From: Alphaproteobacteria bacterium | Lineage (GTDB): Bacteria > Pseudomonadota > Alphaproteobacteria > UBA6615 | NCBI GenBank assembly: GCA_021774445.1 | Contig: JAJFJA010000017.1 | Span: 1-64,000 of the forward strand | Direction of reading: 5' to 3' | DNA length: 64,000 nucleotides | In this document: piece by piece, positions 46,340 to 54,930 of the stretch | Position numbering within the stretch: position 1 is the first letter of the stretch | Layout of the letters: the number at the start of each line of letters is the position of its first letter | The notes under the pieces: generated by a model | What the model saw: the letters and a program-made list of their open reading frames with translations, nothing else | What the model was told of the DNA's origin: nothing | The model's database searches: none | Program-made: the position numbers and the translations under genes

Positions 46340-47210
46340 GTTTTCGATCCGTTGCCTTTACTGCTGCTTTGGATAACTTCTTTGCCAGAGCAGTCGCCTT
46401 GGTCGAGGGATTCCCCCACGCGAAAAGAAGATAGTATGATGGGTAGGCGTGTTTCCCGAGTGGGATCATTTCCTCAAGAACTCCGCCACGAAAAGCGGTC
46501 TTCAATCTCTCAATCATAAATTCGGTAGCGCTTTCGGGCGTGACGACTTTCTCATTGGCAGCTACCTTGCCGAATAGATCGCCCTGCTTCGAGGGCTTTA
46601 TGAAAGCGGTTTTCCAGTCCTCGGTCCCGACAATCCGGGTGATCGATTGTTCATGAGTTGGATCAACGGTGCCGTCTTTTCCGATCTGCCTAAAAATGCT
46701 TAACCCTGCGGGAAAGAGATACCAGAGGTCCAGAGCTTCAGTTGCGGCAATCGCTTCAATGGTGGGCCATTTCACCTGACTTCCGAACGGATCGAGTAAC
46801 ACTACACCGCGCTGGAATTGCCATTTTTCATTTGCACATAACTCCTGCACGTGTCTGTTCGCATCTCCGACAAGATGACGGACACGGTGAGCATTGATTC
46901 CGTCTTCAAATTTCGCCTTCAGTGCATCGATGCATGCTTTGCGTTTGTCTATGAAAATATAGCGGGCGAACGCAGGCGACACGTTAAATGCGCGATCCGC
47001 AGACCCCGCCATAACGGATTTCACGTCGTCATCAAATAGGCCGTCTTCATGATCGGCAAGTGGAACTTCGCCGCTGCCTGCGAAACCGTCAATATACAGA
47101 GTTTTTAGTCCTGTATTGCTCAGCGCCTTCTGATACATCGAGAGATACTCCTCGATGACGTCAAGTTTCCTACCGGTGCTATCGGCGCTGCCGAATCGTC
47201 TCTGTACCAT
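46323..47210 (-). CDS. tcmP: three-Cys-motif partner protein TcmP
   Basis: The 295-residue protein matches TcmP, the regular neighbour of three-Cys DUF5131 proteins. It has YIDGFAGSGEV near residue 40, like motif I of SAM methyltransferases, and VLLDPFGSQVKWPTIEAIA, like a motif IV with the (D/N)PF core. WYLFPAG follows. It is likely to act with its partner on a shared substrate. The ATG at 47210 fits a -35/-10 pair just upstream; an ATG at 47228 would fall inside the -10 box. It overlaps the DUF5131 gene by 17 bases, so translation is coupled. Confidence 0.85.
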   Translation of the reverse strand: MVQRRFGSADSTGRKLDVIEEYLSMYQKALSNTGLKTLYIDGFAGSGEVPLADHEDGLFDDDVKSVMAGSADRAFNVSPAFARYIFIDKRKACIDALKAKFEDGINAHRVRHLVGDANRHVQELCANEKWQFQRGVVLLDPFGSQVKWPTIEAIAATEALDLWYLFPAGLSIFRQIGKDGTVDPTHEQSITRIVGTEDWKTAFIKPSKQGDLFGKVAANEKVVTPESATEFMIERLKTAFRGGVLEEMIPLGKHAYPSYYLLFAWGNPSTKATALAKKLSKAAVKATDRKHGRLV

Positions 47211-47217
47211 ATTATCG

Positions 47218-47247
47218 ATATAGAACAAATATAGAACATTTTGTCAA
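47218..47247 (-). promoter_or_regulatory. promoter with tandem operator repeats for tcmP
   Basis: On the minus strand a perfect TTGACA (47242-47247) is followed after 17-18 bases by TCTATA/CTATAT. Overlapping it, on the plus strand, ATATAGAACA occurs twice (47218-47227 and 47229-47238) with an 11-base period. This looks like an operator for a repressor or control protein. The expected start site is almost at the ATG at 47210, so the mRNA may be nearly leaderless. Confidence 0.5.
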
Positions 47248-47401
47248 GGTGCCGCAACCAAAAAAGTTCGTTTTGGTTCGGTGCCTAACACTGGTTTAGC
47301 CTTCAATGCCCAGCCGGTAGAGAGTATTAAGCTCCCGATGTCTTGGGAGTTGATAGAAAGGCGATATGTTCTAATAGCCACAAAGGCTCAACGTCTGATA
47401 T

Positions 47402-47521
47402 GAGCCAGAGGCAGCAACGGGGCGCGCAGGCGCACGACTTGTTCTATCGTGGTTCTTGGCGCGAATGTAGCGTTGTCTGACTGGCGTTCACGAGGAGTGA
47501 ATAGGGTGTTGCCTCTGGCTC
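47402..47521. repeat. 12-bp inverted repeat beside tRNA-Thr
   Basis: GAGCCAGAGGCA at 47402-47413 recurs as its exact reverse complement at 47510-47521, 96 bases apart. Both lie between the TcmP promoter and the tRNA-Thr gene. They may be a scar of integration, or arms of a weak structure. The rest of the stretch 47248-47584 holds no gene that I can support. Confidence 0.4.
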
Positions 47522-47584
47522 GAACTCCCGCAATCACGCTGCCTTTCGAAGTCTTGAACGCGACTTCCAGTTCGGATTTGGAAA

Positions 47585-47659
47585 TGGTGCCGCCGGTAAG
47601 AATCGAACTTACGGCCCCACCCTTACCAAGGGTGTGCTCTACCCCTGAGCTACGGCGGC
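47585..47659 (-). tRNA. tRNA-Thr (GGT)
   Basis: A complete cloverleaf is visible on the minus strand. The acceptor stem pairs GCCGCCG with CGGCGGC, the anticodon arm is CACCC-TTGGTAA-GGGTG with anticodon GGT, the T-loop is TTCGATT, and the 3' CCA is encoded. Its 3' end faces the lower-GC TcmP islet, the usual orientation for integration at a tRNA gene. Confidence 0.97.
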
Positions 47660-47712
47660 ACCGGGGGGTGGCTTGGGGTATGCCATAGGCTTGGGCCGGG
47701 GCGCAAGCGGGG

Positions 47713-49416
47713 TTAGGCGGCGATGAGGCGGAAGTTGTCGACGTCGACGAGGCCGAGGTCGGTGATCTTGAGGTGGGGGATTACCGGCAGGGGCAGGAAA
47801 GCAAGCTGCAGGAAGGGTTCGGGTAGAGGGCAGCCCATGGCCTTGACGGCGTGGCGGAGGCCGAGCAGGCCTTGCCGGACCTCGGCGAAGGGGCGGTCCG
47901 ACATGAGGCCGGCGACGGGCAGCGCCAGTTCGGCCCGGATGGCGCCGTCGCGGGCGGCGACGAAGCCGCCGCCAAGTTCGATGAGGCGGTTGACCGCCAA
48001 CACCATGTCGGCGTCGGCCATGCCGACGACACATATATTATGGCTGTCATGGCCGACGCTGGAGGCCAGGGCGCCGCCTTGCAGGCCGAAACCCCGGACG
48101 AAGCCGCGGCCGACATTGTCGTTCACGCCATGGCGGGCGAAGACGCAGATTTTTGCGGTGTCCTGGGCGGGGTCGGGCCGGCGCTCGCCGTGGTCATAGG
48201 GCAGGCTGAGGGTGAGGTGCTCGGTGATGATCTGACCGGGGATCAGGCCGATGACCGGGCCGCCGGGGCCGGCGGCGGGGACGCGCAAGGCAGCGGCGGC
48301 GATGGGGTCAAGTTTGATGGAGTCGCGGCCGAGCGTGGTGGATTTGGCCCGGCCGAAGCTTTCGTCGGAGACGAGCCGTCCCGATTTGATCACCGACTGC
48401 ACGGCGCAACTGTCGACATCGTCGAGCAGCACCAGGTCGGCCCGGTAGCCGGGGGCGACGAGGCCGAGATCGCGCAGACCGAAGCCCTGGGCGGCGGACC
48501 AGGTGGCGGCGCGGTAGGCGATAACGGGCGGCACGCCGGCGGCGATGGCGCCGCGGATGAGGTGATCGAGATGGCCCTCCTCGGCAATGTCCAGGGGGTT
48601 GCGGTCGTCGGTGCAGAAGGTGACAAAGGGCGAAGCGGTGGCGTCGAGCAGGGGCGCCAGGGCCGCGAGATCCTTCGATACGCTGCCCTCGCGGATCAGC
48701 ACCTGCATGCCCTTGCGCAGTTTCTCGCCGGCCTCGGCGAGGCTGGTGCTCTCATGGCAGTTGCGGACGCCGACGGCGCAATAGGCGTTCAATTCATGGC
48801 CGGTGACCAGCGGGCAATGGCCGTCGATGTGGGCGCCCTCGAAGGCGGCGAGTTTCTCCAGCACCTCCGGGTCCTTGGCGAAGATGCCGGGGAAATTCAT
48901 GAACTCGGCGAGGCCGATGACGGCCGGATGGTCGCGATAGGGCAAAAGGTCGGTGGCGGTGAGGCGGGCGCCGGCGGTCTCCAAGTCGGTGGAGGGGACG
49001 CAGGAGCTGAGCTGGACCCGCAAATCGACGGTCAGTTGGCTGCTGGCGTCGAGGAAATGTTCCAGGCCGGCGCGGCCGAGGACATTGCAGATCTCATGGG
49101 GATCGCAGATCGCCGTGGTGGTGCCATGGGGCAAGACACAGCGATCGAACTGGTCGGGGGTGACCAAGGTCGACTCGACATGGACGTGACTGTCGATGAA
49201 ACCGGGGGAGACGACGAGGTCCCTGCCGTCGATCTCGGTCTTACCGCGATATTCCTCATGGGTGCCGACAATGCGGTCGCCGCAGATGGCGATATCGCCG
49301 CGGTCGATGGCGCCGCTGGCGATGTTGAGGAAGCGGGTGTTGCGAATGACCAGGTCGGCCGGTTCGCGGCCCAGGGCCTGGTCGATGCGCCGCTCGAGAT
49401 GGGCGGTTTTGCTCAT
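47713..49416 (-). CDS. ade: adenine deaminase
   Basis: The 567-residue amidohydrolase deaminates adenine to hypoxanthine for purine salvage. Metal motifs are present: SPGFIDSHVHVESTLVTPDQ with the HxH pair, then TTTAICDPHEICNVLG, HGHCPLVTGHELNAY-like DGHCPLVTGHEL, and FCTDDRNP. The C-terminal domain contains VGHDSHNICVVG. Length and order match Ade. The Met at 49416 was chosen because the upstream residues are Pro/Arg-rich and overlap a divergent small gene. Confidence 0.95.
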   Translation of the reverse strand: MSKTAHLERRIDQALGREPADLVIRNTRFLNIASGAIDRGDIAICGDRIVGTHEEYRGKTEIDGRDLVVSPGFIDSHVHVESTLVTPDQFDRCVLPHGTTTAICDPHEICNVLGRAGLEHFLDASSQLTVDLRVQLSSCVPSTDLETAGARLTATDLLPYRDHPAVIGLAEFMNFPGIFAKDPEVLEKLAAFEGAHIDGHCPLVTGHELNAYCAVGVRNCHESTSLAEAGEKLRKGMQVLIREGSVSKDLAALAPLLDATASPFVTFCTDDRNPLDIAEEGHLDHLIRGAIAAGVPPVIAYRAATWSAAQGFGLRDLGLVAPGYRADLVLLDDVDSCAVQSVIKSGRLVSDESFGRAKSTTLGRDSIKLDPIAAAALRVPAAGPGGPVIGLIPGQIITEHLTLSLPYDHGERRPDPAQDTAKICVFARHGVNDNVGRGFVRGFGLQGGALASSVGHDSHNICVVGMADADMVLAVNRLIELGGGFVAARDGAIRAELALPVAGLMSDRPFAEVRQGLLGLRHAVKAMGCPLPEPFLQLAFLPLPVIPHLKITDLGLVDVDNFRLIAA

Positions 49417-49514
49417 CGACGGTATATAGGGCTTACGGGGGCGTTGAGATAGCCCCGGGCGCGGATTCTCGGATGGCTTGACCGGTGTCGAGGTTCGGTC
49501 CATCAAGGTTGGCA

Positions 49515-49697
49515 ATGAGCAAGGATAGCGAGAAAGCGACGGTTAAGGGGCGCGGCAAGGCCGGCGCGGCCGGGCGGGCGGATCGGCAGGCAGAAGCGTT
49601 GCGGGCCAATCTGCAACGGCGCAAGCAGCAGAGCCGGGCCAGGCGCGAGGACGGGAAGACGGACGCCGATGGCGACGGCGCCGGCGGGGAGGGCTGA
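49515..49697 (+). CDS. small basic conserved protein
   Basis: The 60-residue protein is highly charged and probably disordered or helical: ADRQAEALRANLQRRKQQSR is the core, followed by an acidic Gly/Asp tail. Short proteins with a similar LRANLxRRKxQ motif are common near murA in alphaproteobacteria. The ATG at 49515 gives the usual MSKDS-type start. It is divergent from ade with a 98-base gap. The function is unknown. Confidence 0.6.
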   Translation: MSKDSEKATVKGRGKAGAAGRADRQAEALRANLQRRKQQSRARREDGKTDADGDGAGGEG

Positions 49698-49793
49698 GAG
49701 CGACGCGAATTTCTCGACTTAGGCAGCTTGAGACGGCTTCGCGCATCCTATACAAGCCGGGATTGGAATGAGCGCAAGCGAGGGGGCTTGGGC

Positions 49794-50348
49794 ATGACCG
49801 TCATGCCGGATTCATGGATCAGGCGAATGGCGCTCGAACACAATATGATCGAGCCCTTCGTCGATGCGCAGAAGCGCGAAGGCGTCATCTCCTATGGCGT
49901 GTCGTCCTATGGCTACGACGCCCGGGTGAGCCGCGAATTCAAGATATTTACCAATGTGAATTCGGCGACCGTCGATCCGAAGGATTTCAAGGAATCGAGC
50001 TTCGTCGATCGTGAGGCGGATGTCTGTATCATCCCGCCGAACAGCTTTGCGCTGGCACGCACGGTGGAATATTTCCGCGTGCCGCGAGATGTGCTGGTGA
50101 TTTGCCTGGGCAAGTCCACCTACGCCCGGTGCGGGATCATCGTCAATGTGACCCCGCTCGAGCCGGAGTGGGAAGGGCATGTGACCCTGGAGTTTTCCAA
50201 CACCACGCCGTTGCCGGCGAAGATCTACGCCGATGAAGGGGCCAGCCAGTTTTTGTTCCTCAAGGGGGACGGGCCGCCGGATGTCTCCTATGCGGATCGG
50301 GCCGGCAAATATATGGGCCAGCGCGGCATCACGGTGCCGAAGCTTTAG
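49794..50348 (+). CDS. dcd: dCTP deaminase
   Basis: The 184-residue enzyme converts dCTP to dUTP, feeding thymidylate synthesis. The family signatures [12 protein letters not shown] (early, nucleotide-binding) and [20 protein letters not shown] are present, as is [20 protein letters not shown] with the catalytic Glu. The ATG at 49794 gives the standard length; the longer frame upstream has no homology-like sequence. It is followed by murA after 98 bases. Confidence 0.96.
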   Translation: MTVMPDSWIRRMALEHNMIEPFVDAQKREGVISYGVSSYGYDARVSREFKIFTNVNSATVDPKDFKESSFVDREADVCIIPPNSFALARTVEYFRVPRDVLVICLGKSTYARCGIIVNVTPLEPEWEGHVTLEFSNTTPLPAKIYADEGASQFLFLKGDGPPDVSYADRAGKYMGQRGITVPKL

Positions 50349-50446
50349 TTAAGGATTTGGTAGGGCGGTGCCGCCACCGTATCGACATAAATCCAGGATA
50401 TCTGGGGCGCCACTGACATAGGCCACCAGCAAACAGGCATAGGTGC

Positions 50447-51739
50447 ATGGACAAAATTCGGATCCGTGGCGGACACGCCCTGAACGGTAAGATCCAAATC
50501 GGCGGGGCCAAGAATGCGGCGTTGCCGCTGATGGCGGCGAGTTTGCTGACGGAGGAGACCCTGAAGCTGGCGCCGATGCCGCATCTGGCGGATATCACGA
50601 CCATGGTGAACCTGCTGGGTCAGCATGGCGTCAAGGTGGTGTTGAACGGCGAGGGGCAAAATGGCGGCAGCGCCGGGCGGGCATTGTCCCTGACCGCCGA
50701 CGATGTCAGCAGTGTGACCGCTCCCTACGACCTGGTGCGCAAGATGAGAGCCAGCGTGCTGGTGCTGGGACCGTTGCTGGCGCGCTTCGGCAAGGCCGTT
50801 GTGTCGCTGCCAGGGGGTTGTGCTATCGGCAGCCGACCGGTGGATTTGCATCTGAAGGGCTTGAGCCAACTGGGCGCCGAAGTAGAGGTCGAGGGCGGCT
50901 ATATCCATGCCTCGGCGCCGCAGGGGCTTATCGGGGGACGCGTCGTGTTTCCGCAAATCTCGGTCGGCGCGACGGAGAATTTGCTGATGGCGGCGGCCCT
51001 GGCGCGCGGTGAGTCGCGGCTGGAGAATGCGGCCAGAGAACCGGAGATCGCCAATCTCGCGGAATGCCTGATCGCCATGGGGGCGCAGATCGACGGCGTC
51101 GGCAGCGATACGCTGGTGGTGCAAGGGGTCACAGAGCTGCATGGCGCCGAACATGCGGTGATGGGGGACCGGATCGAGGCCGGCACCTACGCCATTGCCG
51201 CGGCGATTACCGGCGGCTCGCTGGATTTGGATGGCGCGCGGCTGGCCCATTTCGACGCCGTGGCCGGGGTGTTGCGGGAAGCCGGGGTGACCGTGGAGCA
51301 ACGCAATGGCGGGGTATTCGTGTCCCGGGCCAACCACGCGCTGGTCGGTGTGGATGTGATGACCGAACCGTTCCCGGGCTTCGCGACCGATCTGCAGGCG
51401 CAGACCATGGCGCTGATGACGGTTGCGGACGGCGCCTCGATGATCACGGAGACGATCTTCGAGAACCGCTTCATGCATGTGCCGGAGTTGCGTCGTATGG
51501 GCGCCAGTATCAATTTGCACGGCGGCTCCGCTATGGTACGCGGGGTGGACCGACTAACCGGGGCGCAGGTCATGGCCAGCGATCTGCGGGCCAGTGCGTC
51601 ACTGGTGCTCGCCGGCTTGGCGGCGGAAGGCGAGACGCTGATCAACCGCGTCTATCACCTGGACCGCGGCTATGAACGTTTGGAAGAGAAATTGGCGGGC
51701 GTGGGTGCCGATATCGAAAGGGTCGAGGCGGCGGAGTGA
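50447..51739 (+). CDS. murA: UDP-N-acetylglucosamine 1-carboxyvinyltransferase
   Basis: The 430-residue enzyme transfers enolpyruvate from PEP to UDP-GlcNAc, the first committed step of peptidoglycan synthesis. It opens with [20 protein letters not shown] and has the active-site loop [12 protein letters not shown] with catalytic Cys125, the residue alkylated by fosfomycin. The C-terminal [10 protein letters not shown] is also typical. It overlaps the next gene by four bases (GTGA). Confidence 0.97.
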   Translation: MDKIRIRGGHALNGKIQIGGAKNAALPLMAASLLTEETLKLAPMPHLADITTMVNLLGQHGVKVVLNGEGQNGGSAGRALSLTADDVSSVTAPYDLVRKMRASVLVLGPLLARFGKAVVSLPGGCAIGSRPVDLHLKGLSQLGAEVEVEGGYIHASAPQGLIGGRVVFPQISVGATENLLMAAALARGESRLENAAREPEIANLAECLIAMGAQIDGVGSDTLVVQGVTELHGAEHAVMGDRIEAGTYAIAAAITGGSLDLDGARLAHFDAVAGVLREAGVTVEQRNGGVFVSRANHALVGVDVMTEPFPGFATDLQAQTMALMTVADGASMITETIFENRFMHVPELRRMGASINLHGGSAMVRGVDRLTGAQVMASDLRASASLVLAGLAAEGETLINRVYHLDRGYERLEEKLAGVGADIERVEAAE

Positions 51740-52206
51740 GCGGTAAGGATGTCTGGACACCTTCGCCAGCGCTGAAGCTGCGCGCAGAAGACGCGGAGGA
51801 TCTGGCGGTGCTCTCCGCCTGCGTTCAGGACGCCTTGGTACCGTTGAGCGATATGGCCTATCTGCCCGACGAGAACCGGTTCGTGTTCGTGGCGAACCGC
51901 TTTCGCTGGGAGGCCAAGGGCGACGCCCGGCGTACTCATTTCGAGCGGGTGCTGTGCGGCGTGTGCTTCGAGAATGTCGTAGGCGTAAGACGGCGCGGTA
52001 TCGCCGAGGATCGCCGGTCGGGTTTTCTGAACCTGCTGGCCATGGATTTGGCCGAGGATAACGGGGATTGCGGTGGCCCGGTGATCCAGTTGACATTCGC
52101 CGGGGTTGCCGCAATACGCCTGGAAACCCGCGGTTTGCTATGCCATTTAGAGGATCTGGGAGAATCCTGGCCGACCCGGTGGCGGCCGAGCCATCCCAGC
52201 GACTGA
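51736..52206 (+). CDS. DUF2948 family protein
   Basis: The 156-residue cytosolic protein matches the DUF2948 family, found in alphaproteobacteria between murA and the his genes. Recognisable segments are [19 protein letters not shown] and NRFRWE. The C-terminus [17 protein letters not shown] is typical. It uses a GTG start overlapping the murA stop, so it is coupled to it. The function is unknown. Confidence 0.88.
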   Translation: MSGKDVWTPSPALKLRAEDAEDLAVLSACVQDALVPLSDMAYLPDENRFVFVANRFRWEAKGDARRTHFERVLCGVCFENVVGVRRRGIAEDRRSGFLNLLAMDLAEDNGDCGGPVIQLTFAGVAAIRLETRGLLCHLEDLGESWPTRWRPSHPSD

Positions 52207-52262
52207 CACCGGCGCCGTCCGCGTTTGCTTCCGGCGGGTCTGCCGCCAAGCGGAGAGTGTTT

Positions 52263-52937
52263 GTGGCCAAAGACGATGCACTGGTGCTGGCGTTGCCGAA
52301 AGGGCGAATCCTGGGCCAACTGATGCCGCTGTTGCGCGCCGCGGGCATCGAGCCCGAGCCGGCCTTCGACGACCCGGACAACCGACAACTCCGATTTGGC
52401 ACCAACCTGACGGGACTGGAGCTGATCCGCGTGCGCTCCTTCGATGTGGCGACGTTCGTCGGTTTCGGTGCGGCGCATCTGGGGGTCTGCGGCAGCGATG
52501 TGGTGATGGAGTTCGACTATCCGGAACTCTATGCGCCGGTCGACCTCGGCATTGGGCGTTGCCGCCTGGTGGTCGCCGAACCGCGGGCGCTGGTCGCGGT
52601 CGACGATCCGAGCCGCTGGAGCCATGTGCGGGTGGCGACGAAATATCCGAACCTGACACGCAAGCATTTCGCAGCGCGCGGCGTGCAGGCGGAATGCGTC
52701 CATCTCAACGGCGCGATCGAGCTGGCGCCGACCTTGGGACTGTGCCGGCGGATCGTGGATCTGGTGGAGACGGGGTCGACATTACGCGCCAACGGCCTGG
52801 TGGAGATCGAGACGATTTGCGAGGTCAGCTCCAGGCTGGTGGTCAATAGGGCGGCACTCAAGACCCGCGCGAGCGAACTCACGGCCTGGCTGGACAGGGT
52901 GCGCAAAGGCGTCCGGGATCGCAGCGATGCCGCATAG
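52263..52937 (+). CDS. hisG: ATP phosphoribosyltransferase, short form
   Basis: The 224-residue enzyme joins ATP and PRPP in the first step of histidine synthesis. The opening [18 protein letters not shown] and the PRPP-binding region [14 protein letters not shown] are clear. The length shows the short form without the C-terminal ACT-like domain, which needs HisZ as regulatory subunit; hisZ is not in the window. The GTG at 52263 gives the normal N-terminus. The stop overlaps hisD by 11 bases. Confidence 0.94.
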   Translation: MAKDDALVLALPKGRILGQLMPLLRAAGIEPEPAFDDPDNRQLRFGTNLTGLELIRVRSFDVATFVGFGAAHLGVCGSDVVMEFDYPELYAPVDLGIGRCRLVVAEPRALVAVDDPSRWSHVRVATKYPNLTRKHFAARGVQAECVHLNGAIELAPTLGLCRRIVDLVETGSTLRANGLVEIETICEVSSRLVVNRAALKTRASELTAWLDRVRKGVRDRSDAA

Positions 52938-54246
52938 GCTTACGTATAAAAGTGCCAGCTTTAATAACGAGTTCTCGGGCGTTGTTGGCAAGAAACGCGA
53001 ATCTCATGGGGATGTCCAAGCGGTCGTCGCTGAGATCATCGCGGCGGTTCGCGATGAAGGTGATGCGGCGCTGCTGCGCTATACCGCCGAATTCGACCAG
53101 CTGTCGGTGAGCGCTGCCGGGTTGGCGGTCACGCAAGGCGAAATTGCGGCGGCGGTGGCGGCTTGCGACGCGGAAGACTTGGCGGCGCTGGGGTTCGCGC
53201 GCGATCGTATCGAGGACTATCATCGGCGGCAGTTGCCGGACGATTTGGACTATGTGGACGACGCCGGGGTCCGCCTGGGCAGCCGCTGGCGTCCCGTGGC
53301 CGCCGTCGGGATCTATGTGCCCGGGGGAACGGCGTCCTATCCCTCATCGGTATTGATGAATGCGGTGCCGGCGCAGGTGGCCGGGGTCGGTCGGGTGGTG
53401 ATGACGGTGCCGGCACCCGGCGGCGACCTGAACCCGCTGGTGCTGGCGGCGGCGAAGTTGGCGGGGGTCGATGAGATCTATCGGGTCGGCGGCGCTCAGG
53501 CGATCGCCGCTCTGGCTTATGGCACCGGGACGATGGTGCCGGGAGACAAGATCGTCGGGCCGGGCAACGCCTATGTGGCAGCGGCCAAGCGCCAGGTGTT
53601 CGGGGTTGTCGGTATCGACATGATTGCCGGCCCGTCGGAGATCCTGGTGATCGCCGACAACGCGAATGACCCGGCCTGGATTGCGGCGGATCTGCTAAGT
53701 CAGGCGGAACATGACACGGCCGCGCAGGCGATCCTGATTACCGACGATAGCGATTTTGCCGACGCCGTGGAGGCGGCGGTGACCGGGTTGCTGAGGACGT
53801 TGCCGCGCGCCGAGATCGCCGCCGAAAGCTGGGCACAAAACGGTATAGTGATCGTGGTCGAGACACTTGGGCAGGCGGTGGCGTTGGCAGACCATATCGC
53901 GCCAGAACATCTCGAGTTGGCTTGTGACGAGGCCGAGGCCATGGCGGCCGCGATAAACCACGCCGGCGCGATCTTCATTGGTCGTTATACGCCGGAAGTG
54001 GTCGGCGATTATGTCGCCGGGCCCAATCACGTGTTGCCAACAAGCCGCACGGCGCGGTTCTCCTCCGGCCTCGGTGTGCTCGATTTCCTCAAGCGTAGCT
54101 CGGTGATCTCCTGCAGCGTGGACGGTTTACGGGCGCTGGCGCCGGCGGCGGTACGACTGGCCCGGGCCGAGGGGCTCGATGCGCATGGGTTGAGCGTGCA
54201 GTTGCGATTGAACATGCCAAAGGGCAGTCCGGGCCGTGACGGGTGA
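52927..54246 (+). CDS. hisD: histidinol dehydrogenase
   Basis: The 439-residue zinc enzyme oxidises L-histidinol to L-histidine in two NAD-dependent steps. Visible family blocks are [20 protein letters not shown], the [14 protein letters not shown] loop, [11 protein letters not shown], and [10 protein letters not shown] with a zinc-binding His. PEHLEL and [12 protein letters not shown] near the C-terminus complete the active site. It overlaps hisG upstream and UPF0262 downstream. Confidence 0.97.
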   Translation: MPHRLTYKSASFNNEFSGVVGKKRESHGDVQAVVAEIIAAVRDEGDAALLRYTAEFDQLSVSAAGLAVTQGEIAAAVAACDAEDLAALGFARDRIEDYHRRQLPDDLDYVDDAGVRLGSRWRPVAAVGIYVPGGTASYPSSVLMNAVPAQVAGVGRVVMTVPAPGGDLNPLVLAAAKLAGVDEIYRVGGAQAIAALAYGTGTMVPGDKIVGPGNAYVAAAKRQVFGVVGIDMIAGPSEILVIADNANDPAWIAADLLSQAEHDTAAQAILITDDSDFADAVEAAVTGLLRTLPRAEIAAESWAQNGIVIVVETLGQAVALADHIAPEHLELACDEAEAMAAAINHAGAIFIGRYTPEVVGDYVAGPNHVLPTSRTARFSSGLGVLDFLKRSSVISCSVDGLRALAPAAVRLARAEGLDAHGLSVQLRLNMPKGSPGRDG

Positions 54247-54739
54247 GGCCGCGAACAAGGGGATCGCGAAGGTCCAGCATCGGATCGTCTCGATCGATAT
54301 CGATGATCAGGGCATCGTTCGTTATCATTCCGACGTGGAGCGCGAGCGCGCCGTCGCCATATTCGACCTTGTCGAAGACAACATGTTCCGGCCGGTGGGC
54401 GACTATCCCGGTCCCTACATGCTGCGGCTCTCGTCACGCGACCGGCAGCTGATATTCGACATCCGCACCCAGAAAGATGTTCCGCTTTGTAAGGTAGCCC
54501 TGCCGCTGTCGCCGTTTCGTAAGACGATCAAAGACTACTTTACGGTGTGCGAGAGTTATTACGAGGCGATCCGATCGGCTGGGTTGGCGCAGATCGAGGC
54601 GCTCGATATGGGCCGACGCGGCTTGCATAACGAGGGCTCCGAATGCCTGATGGAGATGCTCAGTGGCCGCATCGAAATCGATATGGTGACGGCACGGCGG
54701 TTGTTTACGCTACTATGCGTGTTGCATATTCGAGAATAG
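54236..54739 (+). CDS. UPF0262 family protein
   Basis: The 167-residue cytosolic protein matches UPF0262, a short alphaproteobacterial family encoded after hisD. Typical parts are VERERAVAIFDLVEDNMF, YMLRLSSRDRQLIFDIR and LHNEGSECLMEML. The GTG start overlaps the hisD stop by 11 bases, so it is co-translated. The function is unknown. About 190 bases follow before the next gene, including a small 5-6 bp hairpin at 54751-54764. Confidence 0.9.
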   Translation: MTGEAANKGIAKVQHRIVSIDIDDQGIVRYHSDVERERAVAIFDLVEDNMFRPVGDYPGPYMLRLSSRDRQLIFDIRTQKDVPLCKVALPLSPFRKTIKDYFTVCESYYEAIRSAGLAQIEALDMGRRGLHNEGSECLMEMLSGRIEIDMVTARRLFTLLCVLHIRE

Positions 54740-54930
54740 CCGCTCAATCGACCAGTTGACTGGTGCCATCGTATCCAGCGATTTAGAATGACGGCGACGG
54801 CGAGATCTAGTGCGAGATTAGGACGATCGTTGTTTTCTTAGTCGGTTCGATTGGGAAAGGTCGCTCGTTTGTGCGAACATTCGATCATTGGCAGCGCCGA
54901 TAAGGCTTGGGAAGCGCGTTTAGCGAGGGC

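Noticed and set aside
47851..49452. 533-codon open frame opposite ade
   Set aside because: Gly/Ala/Asp-rich shadow of the well-supported adenine deaminase gene.
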